From positions 1 through 20,765 of the forward strand of contig JBBRHF010000066.1 in the NCBI GenBank assembly GCA_038223055.1: DNA of 20,765 nucleotides, given 5' to 3'. The notes beneath the pieces are model-generated. The model saw only the letters and a list, made by a program, of their open reading frames with translations, did no database searches and was not told the DNA's origin. The DNA comes from JBBRHF01 sp038223055 (GTDB lineage Bacteria > Actinomycetota > Actinomycetes > JACCUZ01). Made by a program: the position numbers and the translations under genes. Numbering within the stretch: position 1 is the stretch's first letter; each line of letters starts with the position of its first letter. Positions 6,787 to 15,702 of the stretch are shown in pieces.

Positions 6787-9511
6787 CGCGACCCCACGGA
6801 TCGTCACCGATGTCGTCGTCCAATGCCGCTTCGGCACTCGCGGTTCCCTCGCCGCCTGGTCCCCGCGCGTCATCCTCGCCCTGCGCGGGCAGCAGGGCCG
6901 TCTGCTCCTGGTCGGCGCCGAGGATCTCGTCGAGCAGGCTCAACTCACGGGTCGGTGCCTCCTGGTGTGCTGGGTCAGGGGCTGGCGGACCGCCGGGTGC
7001 TGATTCGCGGGCCGCCGACGTACGAGCCACAGTTTTGTCTCGGGTCCTGGCGGAATCCGTGGTCTGGGCGGCTGAGGTCGTGGACACGGGGGTCGTGGGG
7101 TCGACGGGTGCGAACCGGGCCGTCACGGCGGTCGGGTCCACGCTTACGGCCGATGGCTGCTGGCGCTCTTGTGTCTTGCGCCGAGCCTTCTCCTGGGCCG
7201 CCATCGCCCTGCGCCGGGCCTTCTCCTCTGCGGCGAGGCGCCGTTGGTCACGCTCGGCCGAGACGCGCGCCTCCTCGGCCCGCTGCCGCTCCTCCTCCTG
7301 ACGAATCCGTTGCTCGGCCGCGAGCGCTGCCACCCGCTCCCGCTCGACGGCGGCCACCTGTTCCTCCCGGGCCCGCGCCTCGGCCGCGACCGCAGCCTCG
7401 GCCGCCAGGACTTCTGCCTGCTCGGCGGCACGTGCTTCTTCCTCGCGCAGGAGGGTCTCCCGCTCAGCGGCTTCCCGGGCACTCATCGGCAGCGACGGCC
7501 CGAGCCGCGCCTGGATCTGCTCGGCGACCTCGTCGGGGCTGTCGGTCGCGTCGATCACGAGGTAGCGCGAGCCGCCGCGCTCGGCGAGCTCGAGAAAACG
7601 CTCGCGCACGCGCTGGTGAAATGTCTCCGGCTCGGACTCGATGCGGTCGGTGGCACCGGCCCGGCTGCGCCCCTGGTCGGGTGAGACGTCGAGCAGCACC
7701 GTCAGGTCGGGACGGCGCTCTTGCGTCGCCCACCGCGAGAGCCGGGCGATGTCGGCCGCCTCGAGCGCTCGACCAGCGCCTTGGTAGGCGATCGACGAAT
7801 CGGTGAACCGGTCGGTGATCACCACGTCGCCGCGCTCCAGGGCGGGCTCGATGACCCGCGCCATGTGCTCCGCGCGGTCGGCCGCGAACAGCAGCGCCTC
7901 GGCTCGCGCGCTGAGGCCCCGCTCACCCCCGGGCCCGTCAAGGCCGTCGAGGAGCAGTGAACGCAGCCGCGAGCCCAACGGTGTGGCACCCGGCTCGAAG
8001 GTCACGACCACTTCGTGGCCCTTGCCGCGCAACCACTGCGCGAGCACCCCGGCCTGGGTGGACTTCCCCGCTCCCTCGCCACCCTCGATCGCGAGGAAGA
8101 AGCCGCTCGACCGGGTCTGCCCGCGCGGCAGACCGACCGGCTCGCGGCGGTAAGCGGCCACCAGATCAGCGATCAGTGGCACGCCGGATCGGTCATCCAT
8201 CTGGCGGTAGGACGCCACGCCCAGCGCCGCAGCCAACAACCCGAAGAGAAGCATCGTGATGGCCGCGCCGTTGTAGGTGAGGACCATCGCGTCGGTCACC
8301 TCGATCTGGTGCGGACCGAACGCCGCCGCCATCAGCGGTGAGACCACCAGCACGAGGACCAGCACGAGGCGCACCATCGTCTGGACGAAGGCGAACGTGC
8401 GCCCGCGCAGCTCGTCTGCCACCTCCAGGCCGAGAAGCGTGTAGCCCGTTACCCAGGCCACGCCCGCCCAGGCACCGATCACGAACGTGATGATCACCGC
8501 CGCGACCATGTTGGGAATCAAGGCAAGAAGGGAGAGGGACAGACCGGCCGAGGTGATCGAGAGCCCGATGAGACGGCGGCGGCTGAAGTCGGGCACCATG
8601 CGCGGCCCGAGGAACATGCCGGCCGCGAGCCCGAGGAACACGGTGCCGAACAGCAGGCCGTAACCTGGCTCGCCGCCCCCGAGGTCCAAGACGAAGGTGC
8701 GGGCCAGCCCGATCACCGCGCCCCCCGCCGCGAAGGCACCGAGCATGCCGGCGATCAGACCCCGCACGACCTTGGTGGTGCCGACGAACCGCCAACCCTC
8801 GACTAGCGTGGACCACACGCCGGGCGGCTTGTGGGCAGGCTCAGTCGACCCGGCCCGCGGCGGGATCTCGCGCAAGCTCAGGATGGTCAGCGCCGAGACG
8901 AGGAACGTGGCGGCATTGAAGAACAACGCGAGGTAGACCCGGTCGACACCGGGAACCGCGTTGTCCAGGACACCCGTCAGCAGGGCCAGTCCGGAGAAGA
9001 CGGCCGCGGCGACCGGAGCCGAACCGTAGGTGGTGAACAGGCTCAGCTGGTTGGCCGTCTCCAGGCGCTCCCGTGGCACCAGGTTGGGGACCGTGGCCTC
9101 CTTGGCCGGGATCCAGACCAGGCTGGCTGTCTCGATGAGGAAGGTCGCCACCAACAGCCACCACAGCGTGCCGACCACCGGGATGGACACGAACAGGGCG
9201 AACCTGGCCAGGTCGCAGATCACCATGGTCCAGCGACGGTCGAGGCGGTCGGCGACGACGCCGGCAAACGGGCCGATCAGGATCGCGGGTGCGAGGCGCA
9301 GGATGAAGACCCCGGAGATCGCGATGTTGGCAGCGGCGTATCCGTCGGATGCGAGCTTCGGGGCCAGCGCGGTCAGCGCGAGCAACCCCAGCCAGTCACC
9401 GAAGCTGGACAGTGAGAGCGCGGTCCACAACTTGCGGAACGCCGGGATCCGAAGGACACCCCGGAGGTCGTGTTCGGGGCTCACCACGCGGGTGTCCGCA
9501 GTCTCGGTCAC
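6755..9511 (-). CDS. tmk: MFS transporter–thymidylate kinase fusion with long C-terminal coiled coil
   Basis: The 918-aa product has three parts. Residues about 18-435 form an MFS-like permease of roughly 12 helices, with a GVVADRLDRR motif A-like loop. Residues about 470-675 are dTMP kinase, which makes dTDP for DNA synthesis. It has P-loop EGGEGAGKST (about 477-485), TFEPGATPLG where many enzymes have REPGGT, DRFTDSSIAYQGAGR, and a lid region with DRIESE. Residues about 680-820 are a Glu/Ala/Arg-rich coiled coil, followed by an acidic disordered tail. Streptomyces carries a related membrane–kinase fusion (SCO3542) in the same neighbourhood. The permease substrate is unknown. GTG 9511 is chosen because TAGTCT lies 7 nt upstream, consistent with a leaderless transcript; upstream residues look untranslated. 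The gene overlaps holB by 32 nt. Confidence 0.9.
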   Translation of the reverse strand: MTETADTRVVSPEHDLRGVLRIPAFRKLWTALSLSSFGDWLGLLALTALAPKLASDGYAAANIAISGVFILRLAPAILIGPFAGVVADRLDRRWTMVICDLARFALFVSIPVVGTLWWLLVATFLIETASLVWIPAKEATVPNLVPRERLETANQLSLFTTYGSAPVAAAVFSGLALLTGVLDNAVPGVDRVYLALFFNAATFLVSALTILSLREIPPRAGSTEPAHKPPGVWSTLVEGWRFVGTTKVVRGLIAGMLGAFAAGGAVIGLARTFVLDLGGGEPGYGLLFGTVFLGLAAGMFLGPRMVPDFSRRRLIGLSITSAGLSLSLLALIPNMVAAVIITFVIGAWAGVAWVTGYTLLGLEVADELRGRTFAFVQTMVRLVLVLVLVVSPLMAAAFGPHQIEVTDAMVLTYNGAAITMLLFGLLAAALGVASYRQMDDRSGVPLIADLVAAYRREPVGLPRGQTRSSGFFLAIEGGEGAGKSTQAGVLAQWLRGKGHEVVVTFEPGATPLGSRLRSLLLDGLDGPGGERGLSARAEALLFAADRAEHMARVIEPALERGDVVITDRFTDSSIAYQGAGRALEAADIARLSRWATQERRPDLTVLLDVSPDQGRSRAGATDRIESEPETFHQRVRERFLELAERGGSRYLVIDATDSPDEVAEQIQARLGPSLPMSAREAAERETLLREEEARAAEQAEVLAAEAAVAAEARAREEQVAAVERERVAALAAEQRIRQEEERQRAEEARVSAERDQRRLAAEEKARRRAMAAQEKARRKTQERQQPSAVSVDPTAVTARFAPVDPTTPVSTTSAAQTTDSARTRDKTVARTSAARESAPGGPPAPDPAHQEAPTRELSLLDEILGADQEQTALLPAQGEDDARGPGGEGTASAEAALDDDIGDDPWGRDARPRSRGDQ

Positions 9512-9524
9512 GCAGGCAAGACTA
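9511..9524 (-). promoter_or_regulatory. Candidate -10 box for a leaderless tmk-fusion transcript
   Basis: On the minus strand TAGTCT (9519-9524, matching TANNNT) lies 7 nt before GTG 9511, and no Shine–Dalgarno sequence is present. This arrangement is common for leaderless genes in actinomycetes. No clear -35 box was found. Confidence 0.4.
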
Positions 9525-9633
9525 ACGAGGCCGTACGACGTCGCCGGACCGTCCGATGGTGGCAAACCCGGGAACGGTTCGGTGTGGCCCACGCAGTCTC
9601 ACCTGACGATCGGGAACGTCTCGTATGCCGAGC

Positions 9634-9672
9634 GGATCGAACGGCCGGATCGAACGGCCGGATCGAACGGAC
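9634..9672. repeat. 13-nt tandem repeat between topA and the tmk fusion (3 copies)
   Basis: GGATCGAACGGCC occurs at 9634-9646 and 9647-9659, with a third copy (one mismatch) at 9660-9672. It lies in the 197-bp gap after the topA stop. Its function is not known; it is too regular to be chance and too short for a CRISPR array. Confidence 0.85.
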
Positions 9673-9708
9673 CAGACACGACTCCGTGGGGAAGGCAGAG
9701 GGGCGGGG

Positions 9709-12438
9709 TCAGGCCTCCGTCTTCGCTGCTGCGGTCTCTTTGGCTGCGGTCTTTTTGGCTGCGGTCTTCTTCGCCGTCGTCTTCTTCGCCGTCGTCTTCT
9801 TGGCTGCGGTCTTCTTCACGGCGCGCTTGGCGGGGCGCTTCTTCGCGACCGGGTCCCGGGAGCGCTTCTCGGCCAGCAACTCGGCGGCCCGCTCGACAGT
9901 GACCGACGCCACGGAGTCGGCCTTGCGCAGGGTGGCGTTGCTCTCCCCGTCGGTGACGTAGGCGCCGAACCGGCCCTCCTTGACCACGATCGGGAGACCG
10001 GTGACAGGGTCCGGACCCAGCTCGCGCAGCGGAGCCGCGGCCTGACGGCCCCGCGCCTTGGGTTGCGCGTAGATCGCCAGAGCCTCCTCGAGGGTCACGT
10101 CGAAGAGCTGGTCCTCCGAGGTCAGCGACCGGGAGTCGGTGCCCCGCTTCAGATAGGGGCCGTAGCGACCGTTCTGCGCCGTGATCTGGTCGCCTGACTC
10201 CGGATCCAGCCCGACCGCCCGCGGCAGGGACAGCAACCGCAGCGCGTCGTCCAGGCTCACCGTGTCGAGGGACATGTCCTTGAACAGCGACCCGGTGCGC
10301 GGCTTGGCCGACTTGGGCGCGTCCTCGGGCAGCACCTCGGTGACGTACGGCCCGTAGCGACCCGCCTTCGCGACGACCGGCAGGCCGGTCTCGGGGTGGA
10401 CGCCCAGCCCCCGGTCCCCGCTCGGTGCGGCGAGAAGCTCCCTGGCCTTGTCCAGCGTCAGCTCGTCCGGCGCCAGGTCCTCGGGCACCGAGGCCCGGGC
10501 GGCGGGGTCACCGCCGCGCTCGAGGTAGGGGCCGAACCGGCCGACCCGAAGGACGATGTCCTCCCCGATCGGGATGGAGTTGACTTCTCGCGCGTCGATG
10601 TCGCCCAGGTTCTCCACGAGGGCGCGCAGTCCTCCGAGCTGGTCACCGTCGCCGAAGTAGAACGTGCGCAGCCAGTCGACCCGGGCCTCCTCGCCGTTGG
10701 CGATGCGGTCCAGGTCCTCCTCCATCTGCGCGGTGAAGTCGTAGTCGATCAGTGCCCCGAAGTGCTTCTCCAGCAAGGCGATCACCGAGAAGGCGATCCA
10801 CGACGGGGCGAGGGCGTTGCCCTTCTTGAACACGTAGCCGCGGTCGCGGATGACCTTCAGGGTGGAGTCGAACGTCGACGGCCGCCCGATGCCCCGCTCG
10901 TCTAACGCCTTGATGAGCGTCGCTTCGGTGTAGCGGGCAGGTGGTGAGGTGGAGTGCCCGTCCGCCTCGAGCCCGAGCAAGGTCAAGGCGTCGCCCTTGT
11001 GCAGCGGCGGCAGCCGGCGCTCGGCCTCGGCCTGCTCTCGTTCGTCGCGGCGCGCGTCGCTCTCCTCGTCACGCCCCTCCTCGTAGGCCGCGAGGAAACC
11101 GCGGAACGAGATCACTGTGCCCGACGTGGAGAACTCAGCGTCGCGGCCATCGGCAGCGGTCGCCCCCAGGCGGACGGTCACGGTCTGCCCGCGAGCGTCG
11201 GCCATCTGCGAGGCGACCGTGCGCTTCCAGATCAGGTCGTAGAGAGCGAGCTCGTCCCGGCCGACCTCTCCCGCCAGTTCGCCGGGCGTGCGGAACGTGT
11301 CGCCCGAGGGCCGGATCGCCTCGTGCGCCTCCTGCGCGTTCTTGACCTTCTTCTCGTAGCGCCGTGGCGCGTCCGGGACGTACTCCGGGCCGTAAATCTG
11401 CCGGGCCTGACTGCGGGCCGCATCCAGAGCGGTGGCCGACAGGGTGGTGGAGTCGGTGCGGATGTAGGTGATGTGGCCGTTCTCGTACAGCCGCTGGGCC
11501 AGCCGCCGGCTCACGTCGGAACTGAAGCGCAGCTTGCGGCTCGCCTCCTGGAGCAGCGTGGAGGTCATGAACGGCGCCGCCGGACGCCGCGTGTAGGGCT
11601 TGTCCTCCACCGAGCGTACGGCGAAAGGCGCACCCCGCAGGGCATCGGCCAGGGTCCGCGCGGACGACTCGTCGAGCACGCTGACCTTGGGTGAGGTGAG
11701 CGTCCCGTAGCTGGCGAAGTCGCGGCCGGTGGCGACACGGGAGCCGTCGACGGTGACCAGCCGGGCCTCGAAGGCGCCGGGGTCCAGGGTCGCGGTGAGG
11801 TCCCAGTAGGACGCGACACGGAAGGCGATGCGCTCCCGCTCCCGTTGCACGACCAGCCGGGTGGCCACCGATTGCACGCGGCCGGCCGAGAGTCCTTGGC
11901 GGACCTTGCGCCACAGGACGGGGGAGACCTCGTAGCCGTAGAGCCGGTCCAGGATGCGGCGGGTCTCTTGCGCGTCGATGAGGTTCTGGTCGAGATCGCG
12001 GGTGTTGTCGATCGCTGCGCGGATCGCGTCGCGGGTGATCTCGTGGAACACCATCCGGCGCACCGGAACCGTCGGCCGGAGCACCTCGTGCAGGTGCCAT
12101 GCGATTGCCTCGCCCTCGCGGTCCTCGTCCGTCGCGAGGAACAGTTCGTCGGCATCCTTCAGTGCCCGACGAAGTTCGGCGACCTTCTTCTTCTTGTCCG
12201 CGTCGATGAGGTAGAACGGCTCGAAGTCACGGTCGACGTCGACGGCGAACTTGCCGAACCGGCCCTTCTTTTCCTCCGCGGGCAGTTCGGAGGGAGTCGG
12301 GAGGTCGCGGATGTGCCCGACGCTGGCCTCCACGTCATAGCCGGCGCCGAGGAATCCCTGGATCTTCTTCGCCTTTGCCGGGGATTCGACGATCACCAGC
12401 CGACGCAGGGTCGAAGGCTCCTTGCTCTGGGGAGGCAC
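9709..12438 (-). CDS. topA: DNA topoisomerase I (type IA)
   Basis: The 909-aa product starts at GTG 12438 after GGAAGAGAG. The TOPRIM domain has E19 (VIVESPAKAKK) and the D104-E105-D106 acidic group (ATDEDREGEAIAWHL). The catalytic tyrosine is Y325 in GHITYIRTDST. Several TopA C-terminal repeats follow (GRFGPYLERGG, GRYGPYVTEVL, GRYGPYLKRGT, GRFGAYVTDG). There are no zinc-finger cysteine sets, as usual in actinobacteria. Instead the protein ends in a lysine/alanine tail built from AAKKT repeats, which in mycobacterial and Streptomyces enzymes aids DNA binding and processivity. It relaxes negative supercoils. The gene lies between hppA and the tmk fusion in the order known from Streptomyces, and may have its own promoter in the 120-bp gap upstream. 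Confidence 0.97.
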   Translation of the reverse strand: MPPQSKEPSTLRRLVIVESPAKAKKIQGFLGAGYDVEASVGHIRDLPTPSELPAEEKKGRFGKFAVDVDRDFEPFYLIDADKKKKVAELRRALKDADELFLATDEDREGEAIAWHLHEVLRPTVPVRRMVFHEITRDAIRAAIDNTRDLDQNLIDAQETRRILDRLYGYEVSPVLWRKVRQGLSAGRVQSVATRLVVQRERERIAFRVASYWDLTATLDPGAFEARLVTVDGSRVATGRDFASYGTLTSPKVSVLDESSARTLADALRGAPFAVRSVEDKPYTRRPAAPFMTSTLLQEASRKLRFSSDVSRRLAQRLYENGHITYIRTDSTTLSATALDAARSQARQIYGPEYVPDAPRRYEKKVKNAQEAHEAIRPSGDTFRTPGELAGEVGRDELALYDLIWKRTVASQMADARGQTVTVRLGATAADGRDAEFSTSGTVISFRGFLAAYEEGRDEESDARRDEREQAEAERRLPPLHKGDALTLLGLEADGHSTSPPARYTEATLIKALDERGIGRPSTFDSTLKVIRDRGYVFKKGNALAPSWIAFSVIALLEKHFGALIDYDFTAQMEEDLDRIANGEEARVDWLRTFYFGDGDQLGGLRALVENLGDIDAREVNSIPIGEDIVLRVGRFGPYLERGGDPAARASVPEDLAPDELTLDKARELLAAPSGDRGLGVHPETGLPVVAKAGRYGPYVTEVLPEDAPKSAKPRTGSLFKDMSLDTVSLDDALRLLSLPRAVGLDPESGDQITAQNGRYGPYLKRGTDSRSLTSEDQLFDVTLEEALAIYAQPKARGRQAAAPLRELGPDPVTGLPIVVKEGRFGAYVTDGESNATLRKADSVASVTVERAAELLAEKRSRDPVAKKRPAKRAVKKTAAKKTTAKKTTAKKTAAKKTAAKETAAAKTEA

Positions 12439-12498
12439 GCTGCTCTCTTCCGTCGGCTAGCACATCAGGCGCGGGAGGTCCGCTGCCCCGGTGGGCGG

Positions 12499-12529
12499 AT
12501 TGTGACGGCACGGTGCCCGCCCCTGTCAA
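12499..12529 (-). promoter_or_regulatory. Candidate topA promoter
   Basis: A perfect -35 hexamer TTGACA (minus strand, 12524-12529) is followed after 19 nt by CACAAT (12499-12504), a partial -10. The spacing is slightly long, so this is only a candidate. It lies between hppA and topA, where a promoter is expected. Confidence 0.35.
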
Positions 12530-12558
12530 ACCGGTGACCGGCCGGCGCCGCCAGTGGG

Positions 12559-14898
12559 TCAGCCGGTCGTGACCCGCGGCTCGGCCGTGTCCGCGGAGAC
12601 CGCGATGCCGCGGCGCTTGGAGATCATCACGGCCGCCACGATGACCGCAGTCGCCACGAGGGCGACAGCGACCCGCAGCACGGTGCTGGCGTCGGGGCCG
12701 ACCGAGAGGGAGACGACGCTCGGTGCGACCAGCAGGGCAACCAGGTTCATCACCTTGAGCAGCGGGTTGATCGCCGGGCCGGCCGTGTCCTTGAACGGGT
12801 CGCCGACGGTGTCACCGATGATGGTGGCCTCGTGCGCCGGTGAGCCCTTGCCGCCGTGGGTGCCGTCCTCGATGACCTTCTTGGCGTTGTCCCAGGCCCC
12901 GCCGGAGTTGGCGAGCAGGATCGCCATCAGGGTGCCGGTGGCGATGGCCCCGGCGAGGTAGGAGCCGAGAGCGCCCACCCCGAGCCCGAAGCCGACCGCG
13001 ATGGGGGCCAGCACCGCGAGCAGGCCGGGGGTGGCGAGCTCGCGCAGGGAGTCGCGGGTGCAGATGTCGACGACCTTGCCGTACTCGGGCTTGCCGGTGC
13101 CCTCCATGATGCCGGGGATCTCGCGGAACTGGCGACGCACCTCGAACACGATCGCCCCGGCGGCGCGGGTCACCGCGTTGATCGCGAGGCTGGAGAACAT
13201 GAACACGACGCTGGCGCCGATGATCAGCCCGACCAGATTCTTGGGGTCGGAGACGTTGAGCACGCCGGTGTACTGCAGGTTGCGCACCGTGGCGGGCAGG
13301 TCCGCGCCGGAGTCGGCAACCGCGGTCTTGACGGCGTCGGTGAAGGAGCCGAACAGTGCGGTCGCCGCCAGCACAGCCGTCGCGATCGCGATGCCCTTGG
13401 TGATCGCCTTGGTGGTGTTGCCCACGGCATCGAGGTCGGTGAGGACGCGGGCGCCGGCGGCGTCGATGTCACCTGACATCTCGGCGATGCCCTGGGCGTT
13501 GTCCGAGATGGGACCGAAGGTGTCCATGGCCACGATGACCCCGACAGTCGTGAGCAGGCCGGTGCCGGCCAGCGCGACGCAGAACAGTCCGAGCACGACC
13601 GAGCCGCCGCCGAGCAGGTAGGCGCCGAACACGGCCGAGCCGATGAGCAGCGCAGTGTAGACGGCGGACTCGAGCCCGATCGTGAAGCCGGAGAGGATGA
13701 CCGTGGCCGGCCCGGTCAGCGACGTACGCACGATGTCCTGGACCGGACGGCGGTGACTCTCGGTGAAGTAGCCCGTGAGGAGTTGGATGACCGAGGCCAG
13801 CACGATGCCGATGATCACCGCAGCGATGGCGATCAGCCGCGGGTCGCGACCGCCGGCGTCCTTGACGATCTGCGCGGGGATGCCAGGCATGTCGGCCAGG
13901 CTGCTCTTGAGGTAGGTGAAGGCGGCGATCGCACACAGGACGGCCGAGATCCCGGCCGAGGTGAAGAACGCACGGTTGATCGCCTGCATGCCATTCTTGT
14001 CGGTCGGGCGCAACCGGGTGATGAAGACGCCGATGATGGCGGTGACGACGCCGATCGCCGGGACGATGAGCGGGAAGACTAGGCCCTGCTCGCCGAACGC
14101 GGCCTTGCCCAGGATGAGGGCCGCGACCAGGGTGACGGCGTAGGACTCGAACAGGTCGGCAGCCATGCCGGCGCAGTCGCCGACGTTGTCGCCCACATTG
14201 TCGGCGATCGTGGCGGCGTTGCGTGGGTCGTCCTCGGGGATGCCCTGCTCGACCTTGCCGACGAGGTCCGCCCCGACGTCGGCTGCCTTGGTGAAGATGC
14301 CGCCGCCGACCCGGATGAACATCGCCAGCAGCGCGGCGCCGAAGCCGAAGCCCTCCAGCACGGTGGGTGCGTCGCCCTGGAACAGCAGGACGACCGAGGC
14401 GGCCCCGAGCAGGCCGAGGCCGACCGTGAGGAAGCCGACGACCCCGCCGGTGCGGAAGGCGATGCGTACGGCGTTGGCGGCGCCGTTGGTCTCCCGGGCG
14501 GCGGCCGCGACGCGCAGGTTGGCCCGGGTCGCGAGGCCCATGCCGGCGTAGCCGATGAAGGCCGAGAAGCTGGCGCCCAGGACGAAGAACACCGACCGCC
14601 CGATGCGGACGGCGCCTGTGTCGGCCGGCAGGAAGCTCAACAGGACCAGAGCGAGCACGGCGAAACCGGCGAGCGTCTTGAACTGACGGGTAAGGAAGGC
14701 CGCCGCACCCTCCTGGACGGCTGCCGCGATCTCCTGCATCTTCGCGGTCCCCGTGCCCGCGGCGAGCACGCTGCGGGCCAGCGCCAGGGCGAAGCCGAGG
14801 GCGACAACGGCGACCAAGCCGACGACCACGACGTAACCCCGGTTGGTGCCGGTGAGATCGAGCTGATCGCCTGCTGCGGCGAGGGTGACCCCGGACAT
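12559..14898 (-). CDS. hppA: Membrane-bound proton-pumping pyrophosphatase
   Basis: The 779-aa product couples pyrophosphate hydrolysis to ion pumping across the cytoplasmic membrane, with about 16 predicted helices. ATG 14898 sits directly behind a near-perfect AAGGAGG, so the ATG at 14913, which overlaps that site, is rejected. The substrate loops are present: DVGADLVGKVEQGIPEDDPR and DNVGDNVGDCAG. The ion-specificity site reads GNTTKAITKG. Potassium-independent enzymes carry Lys in GNTTK, whereas potassium-dependent ones have Ala there, so this should be a K+-independent H+ pump. It lies between topA and the bldG pair, as in Streptomyces, with its own 295-bp upstream region. Confidence 0.97.
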   Translation of the reverse strand: MSGVTLAAAGDQLDLTGTNRGYVVVVGLVAVVALGFALALARSVLAAGTGTAKMQEIAAAVQEGAAAFLTRQFKTLAGFAVLALVLLSFLPADTGAVRIGRSVFFVLGASFSAFIGYAGMGLATRANLRVAAAARETNGAANAVRIAFRTGGVVGFLTVGLGLLGAASVVLLFQGDAPTVLEGFGFGAALLAMFIRVGGGIFTKAADVGADLVGKVEQGIPEDDPRNAATIADNVGDNVGDCAGMAADLFESYAVTLVAALILGKAAFGEQGLVFPLIVPAIGVVTAIIGVFITRLRPTDKNGMQAINRAFFTSAGISAVLCAIAAFTYLKSSLADMPGIPAQIVKDAGGRDPRLIAIAAVIIGIVLASVIQLLTGYFTESHRRPVQDIVRTSLTGPATVILSGFTIGLESAVYTALLIGSAVFGAYLLGGGSVVLGLFCVALAGTGLLTTVGVIVAMDTFGPISDNAQGIAEMSGDIDAAGARVLTDLDAVGNTTKAITKGIAIATAVLAATALFGSFTDAVKTAVADSGADLPATVRNLQYTGVLNVSDPKNLVGLIIGASVVFMFSSLAINAVTRAAGAIVFEVRRQFREIPGIMEGTGKPEYGKVVDICTRDSLRELATPGLLAVLAPIAVGFGLGVGALGSYLAGAIATGTLMAILLANSGGAWDNAKKVIEDGTHGGKGSPAHEATIIGDTVGDPFKDTAGPAINPLLKVMNLVALLVAPSVVSLSVGPDASTVLRVAVALVATAVIVAAVMISKRRGIAVSADTAEPRVTTG

Positions 14899-14915
14899 CC
14901 GTCCTCCTTGCATGG

Positions 14916-14929
14916 GGGTGCACGCACCC
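14916..14929. promoter_or_regulatory. 14-bp palindrome in the hppA leader
   Basis: GGGTGC-AC-GCACCC is a perfect inverted repeat with a 2-bp centre, located 17 bp before the hppA start and next to its ribosome site. It could be an operator or a small hairpin affecting translation. No regulator can be named. Confidence 0.4.
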
Positions 14930-15141
14930 GTTCAGATCGGTGCTATTTGCGCTGGTCGGCCCGGTTGGCCCCCGTTGGCGCAGACGAACGCACGCCCGGA
15001 CGATGATCCAGGCTGCCACCATGTGCCAGGCCGGGCCGGTGGGACATCACCGGACGGCGTAGTGAGGTGACCAACGTCCGGGGCCAGCCGTGAGGCCGAA
15101 GCGGAGTCTACGTCAGCGCGTCGCGCCCGGACTAATCGGGT

Positions 15142-15159
15142 GGGCCCAGGCTCGGGCCC
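15142..15159 (-). terminator. Candidate terminator after the bldG–anti-sigma pair
   Basis: GGGCCC (15142-15147) and GGGCCC (15154-15159) pair across a 6-nt loop about 35 bp after the anti-sigma gene stop and upstream of hppA. The stem is short and there is no U-tract, so the call is tentative. Confidence 0.35.
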
Positions 15160-15175
15160 GTCCGCACGGAGGACC

Positions 15176-15203
15176 GACGTCAGGTGGGCGACGTCAGGTG
15201 GGC
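15176..15203. repeat. 14-nt direct duplication covering the anti-sigma stop codon
   Basis: GACGTCAGGTGGGC occurs twice in tandem (15176-15189 and 15190-15203). The second copy contains the last codons and TGA of the minus-strand anti-sigma gene; the first is a duplicate just outside the gene. Confidence 0.85.
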
Positions 15204-15664
15204 CAGGTCATCCGGACCACGACGCCGCCGGCAGGACTCGGGGTGATCCCCACGTCGTCGACGAGACCTTGGATGACGGCCAACCCCACGCCGGGCGGCA
15301 CCATGTCCTCCAGGTAGGCAGCGTCCGGGTCGGCGGCGCCCGCAGCGGGCCCGGAGTCACCGGAATCGGCGAGCTCGGCGATCTCGGCGAAGCTCGGTGT
15401 CTGCTCGTCGCTCCGGGGCGCCTCGTCGGTGACCGAGACCTCGAAGGCGTTGTTGTCGTCGACCAGGGTCACCATGACCAGCCGGTCCGGGCAGTGGGCG
15501 CGGTGCAGGTGGACGGCGCGCGAACACGCCTCCCCCACGGCGAGGCGGACCTCATCGAGGACCGCCTCGTCGACGCCCGAGCGTCGCGCCACGGCAGCGG
15601 CCACCAGCCGGGCGGTGCGGACGTGGGCAGGCAATGCACTGAATCGGAGCTCGACCGTTGCCAC
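15194..15664 (-). CDS. Anti-sigma factor, GHKL ATPase-like, BldG partner family
   Basis: The 156-aa product starts at GTG 15664, directly behind a strong AAGGGAGGTGA. The ATG at 15706 overlapping the bldG stop is rejected for lack of such a site. TVELRFSALPAHVRTARLVA and the following helix match the HATPase-like proteins encoded beside bldG in Streptomyces (SCO3548 type). The N-box reads GEACSRAVHLH: Arg stands where ATP-binding anti-sigma kinases have the Mg-binding Asn (EAxxNA). VTDEAP and the G-box-like GVGLAVIQGL remain. It may therefore bind BldG and a sigma factor with weak or no kinase activity. An acidic, Ser/Asp-rich loop (about 85-125) separates the boxes. It is probably cotranscribed with bldG, 38 bp upstream. 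Confidence 0.85.
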   Translation of the reverse strand: MATVELRFSALPAHVRTARLVAAAVARRSGVDEAVLDEVRLAVGEACSRAVHLHRAHCPDRLVMVTLVDDNNAFEVSVTDEAPRSDEQTPSFAEIAELADSGDSGPAAGAADPDAAYLEDMVPPGVGLAVIQGLVDDVGITPSPAGGVVVRMTWPT

Positions 15665-15702
15665 ACTCACCTCCCTTGACAGCTCATCGCGCGACGGCCA
15701 GG

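Noticed and set aside
9634..9672. Possible CRISPR array
   Set aside because: The 13-nt repeats are directly adjacent with no spacers, and no cas genes are present.
13469..15022. 517-codon open frame on the minus strand overlapping hppA
   Set aside because: It is a shifted-frame shadow of hppA: the translation is Arg/His/Gly-rich and lacks the membrane helices seen in the true frame.
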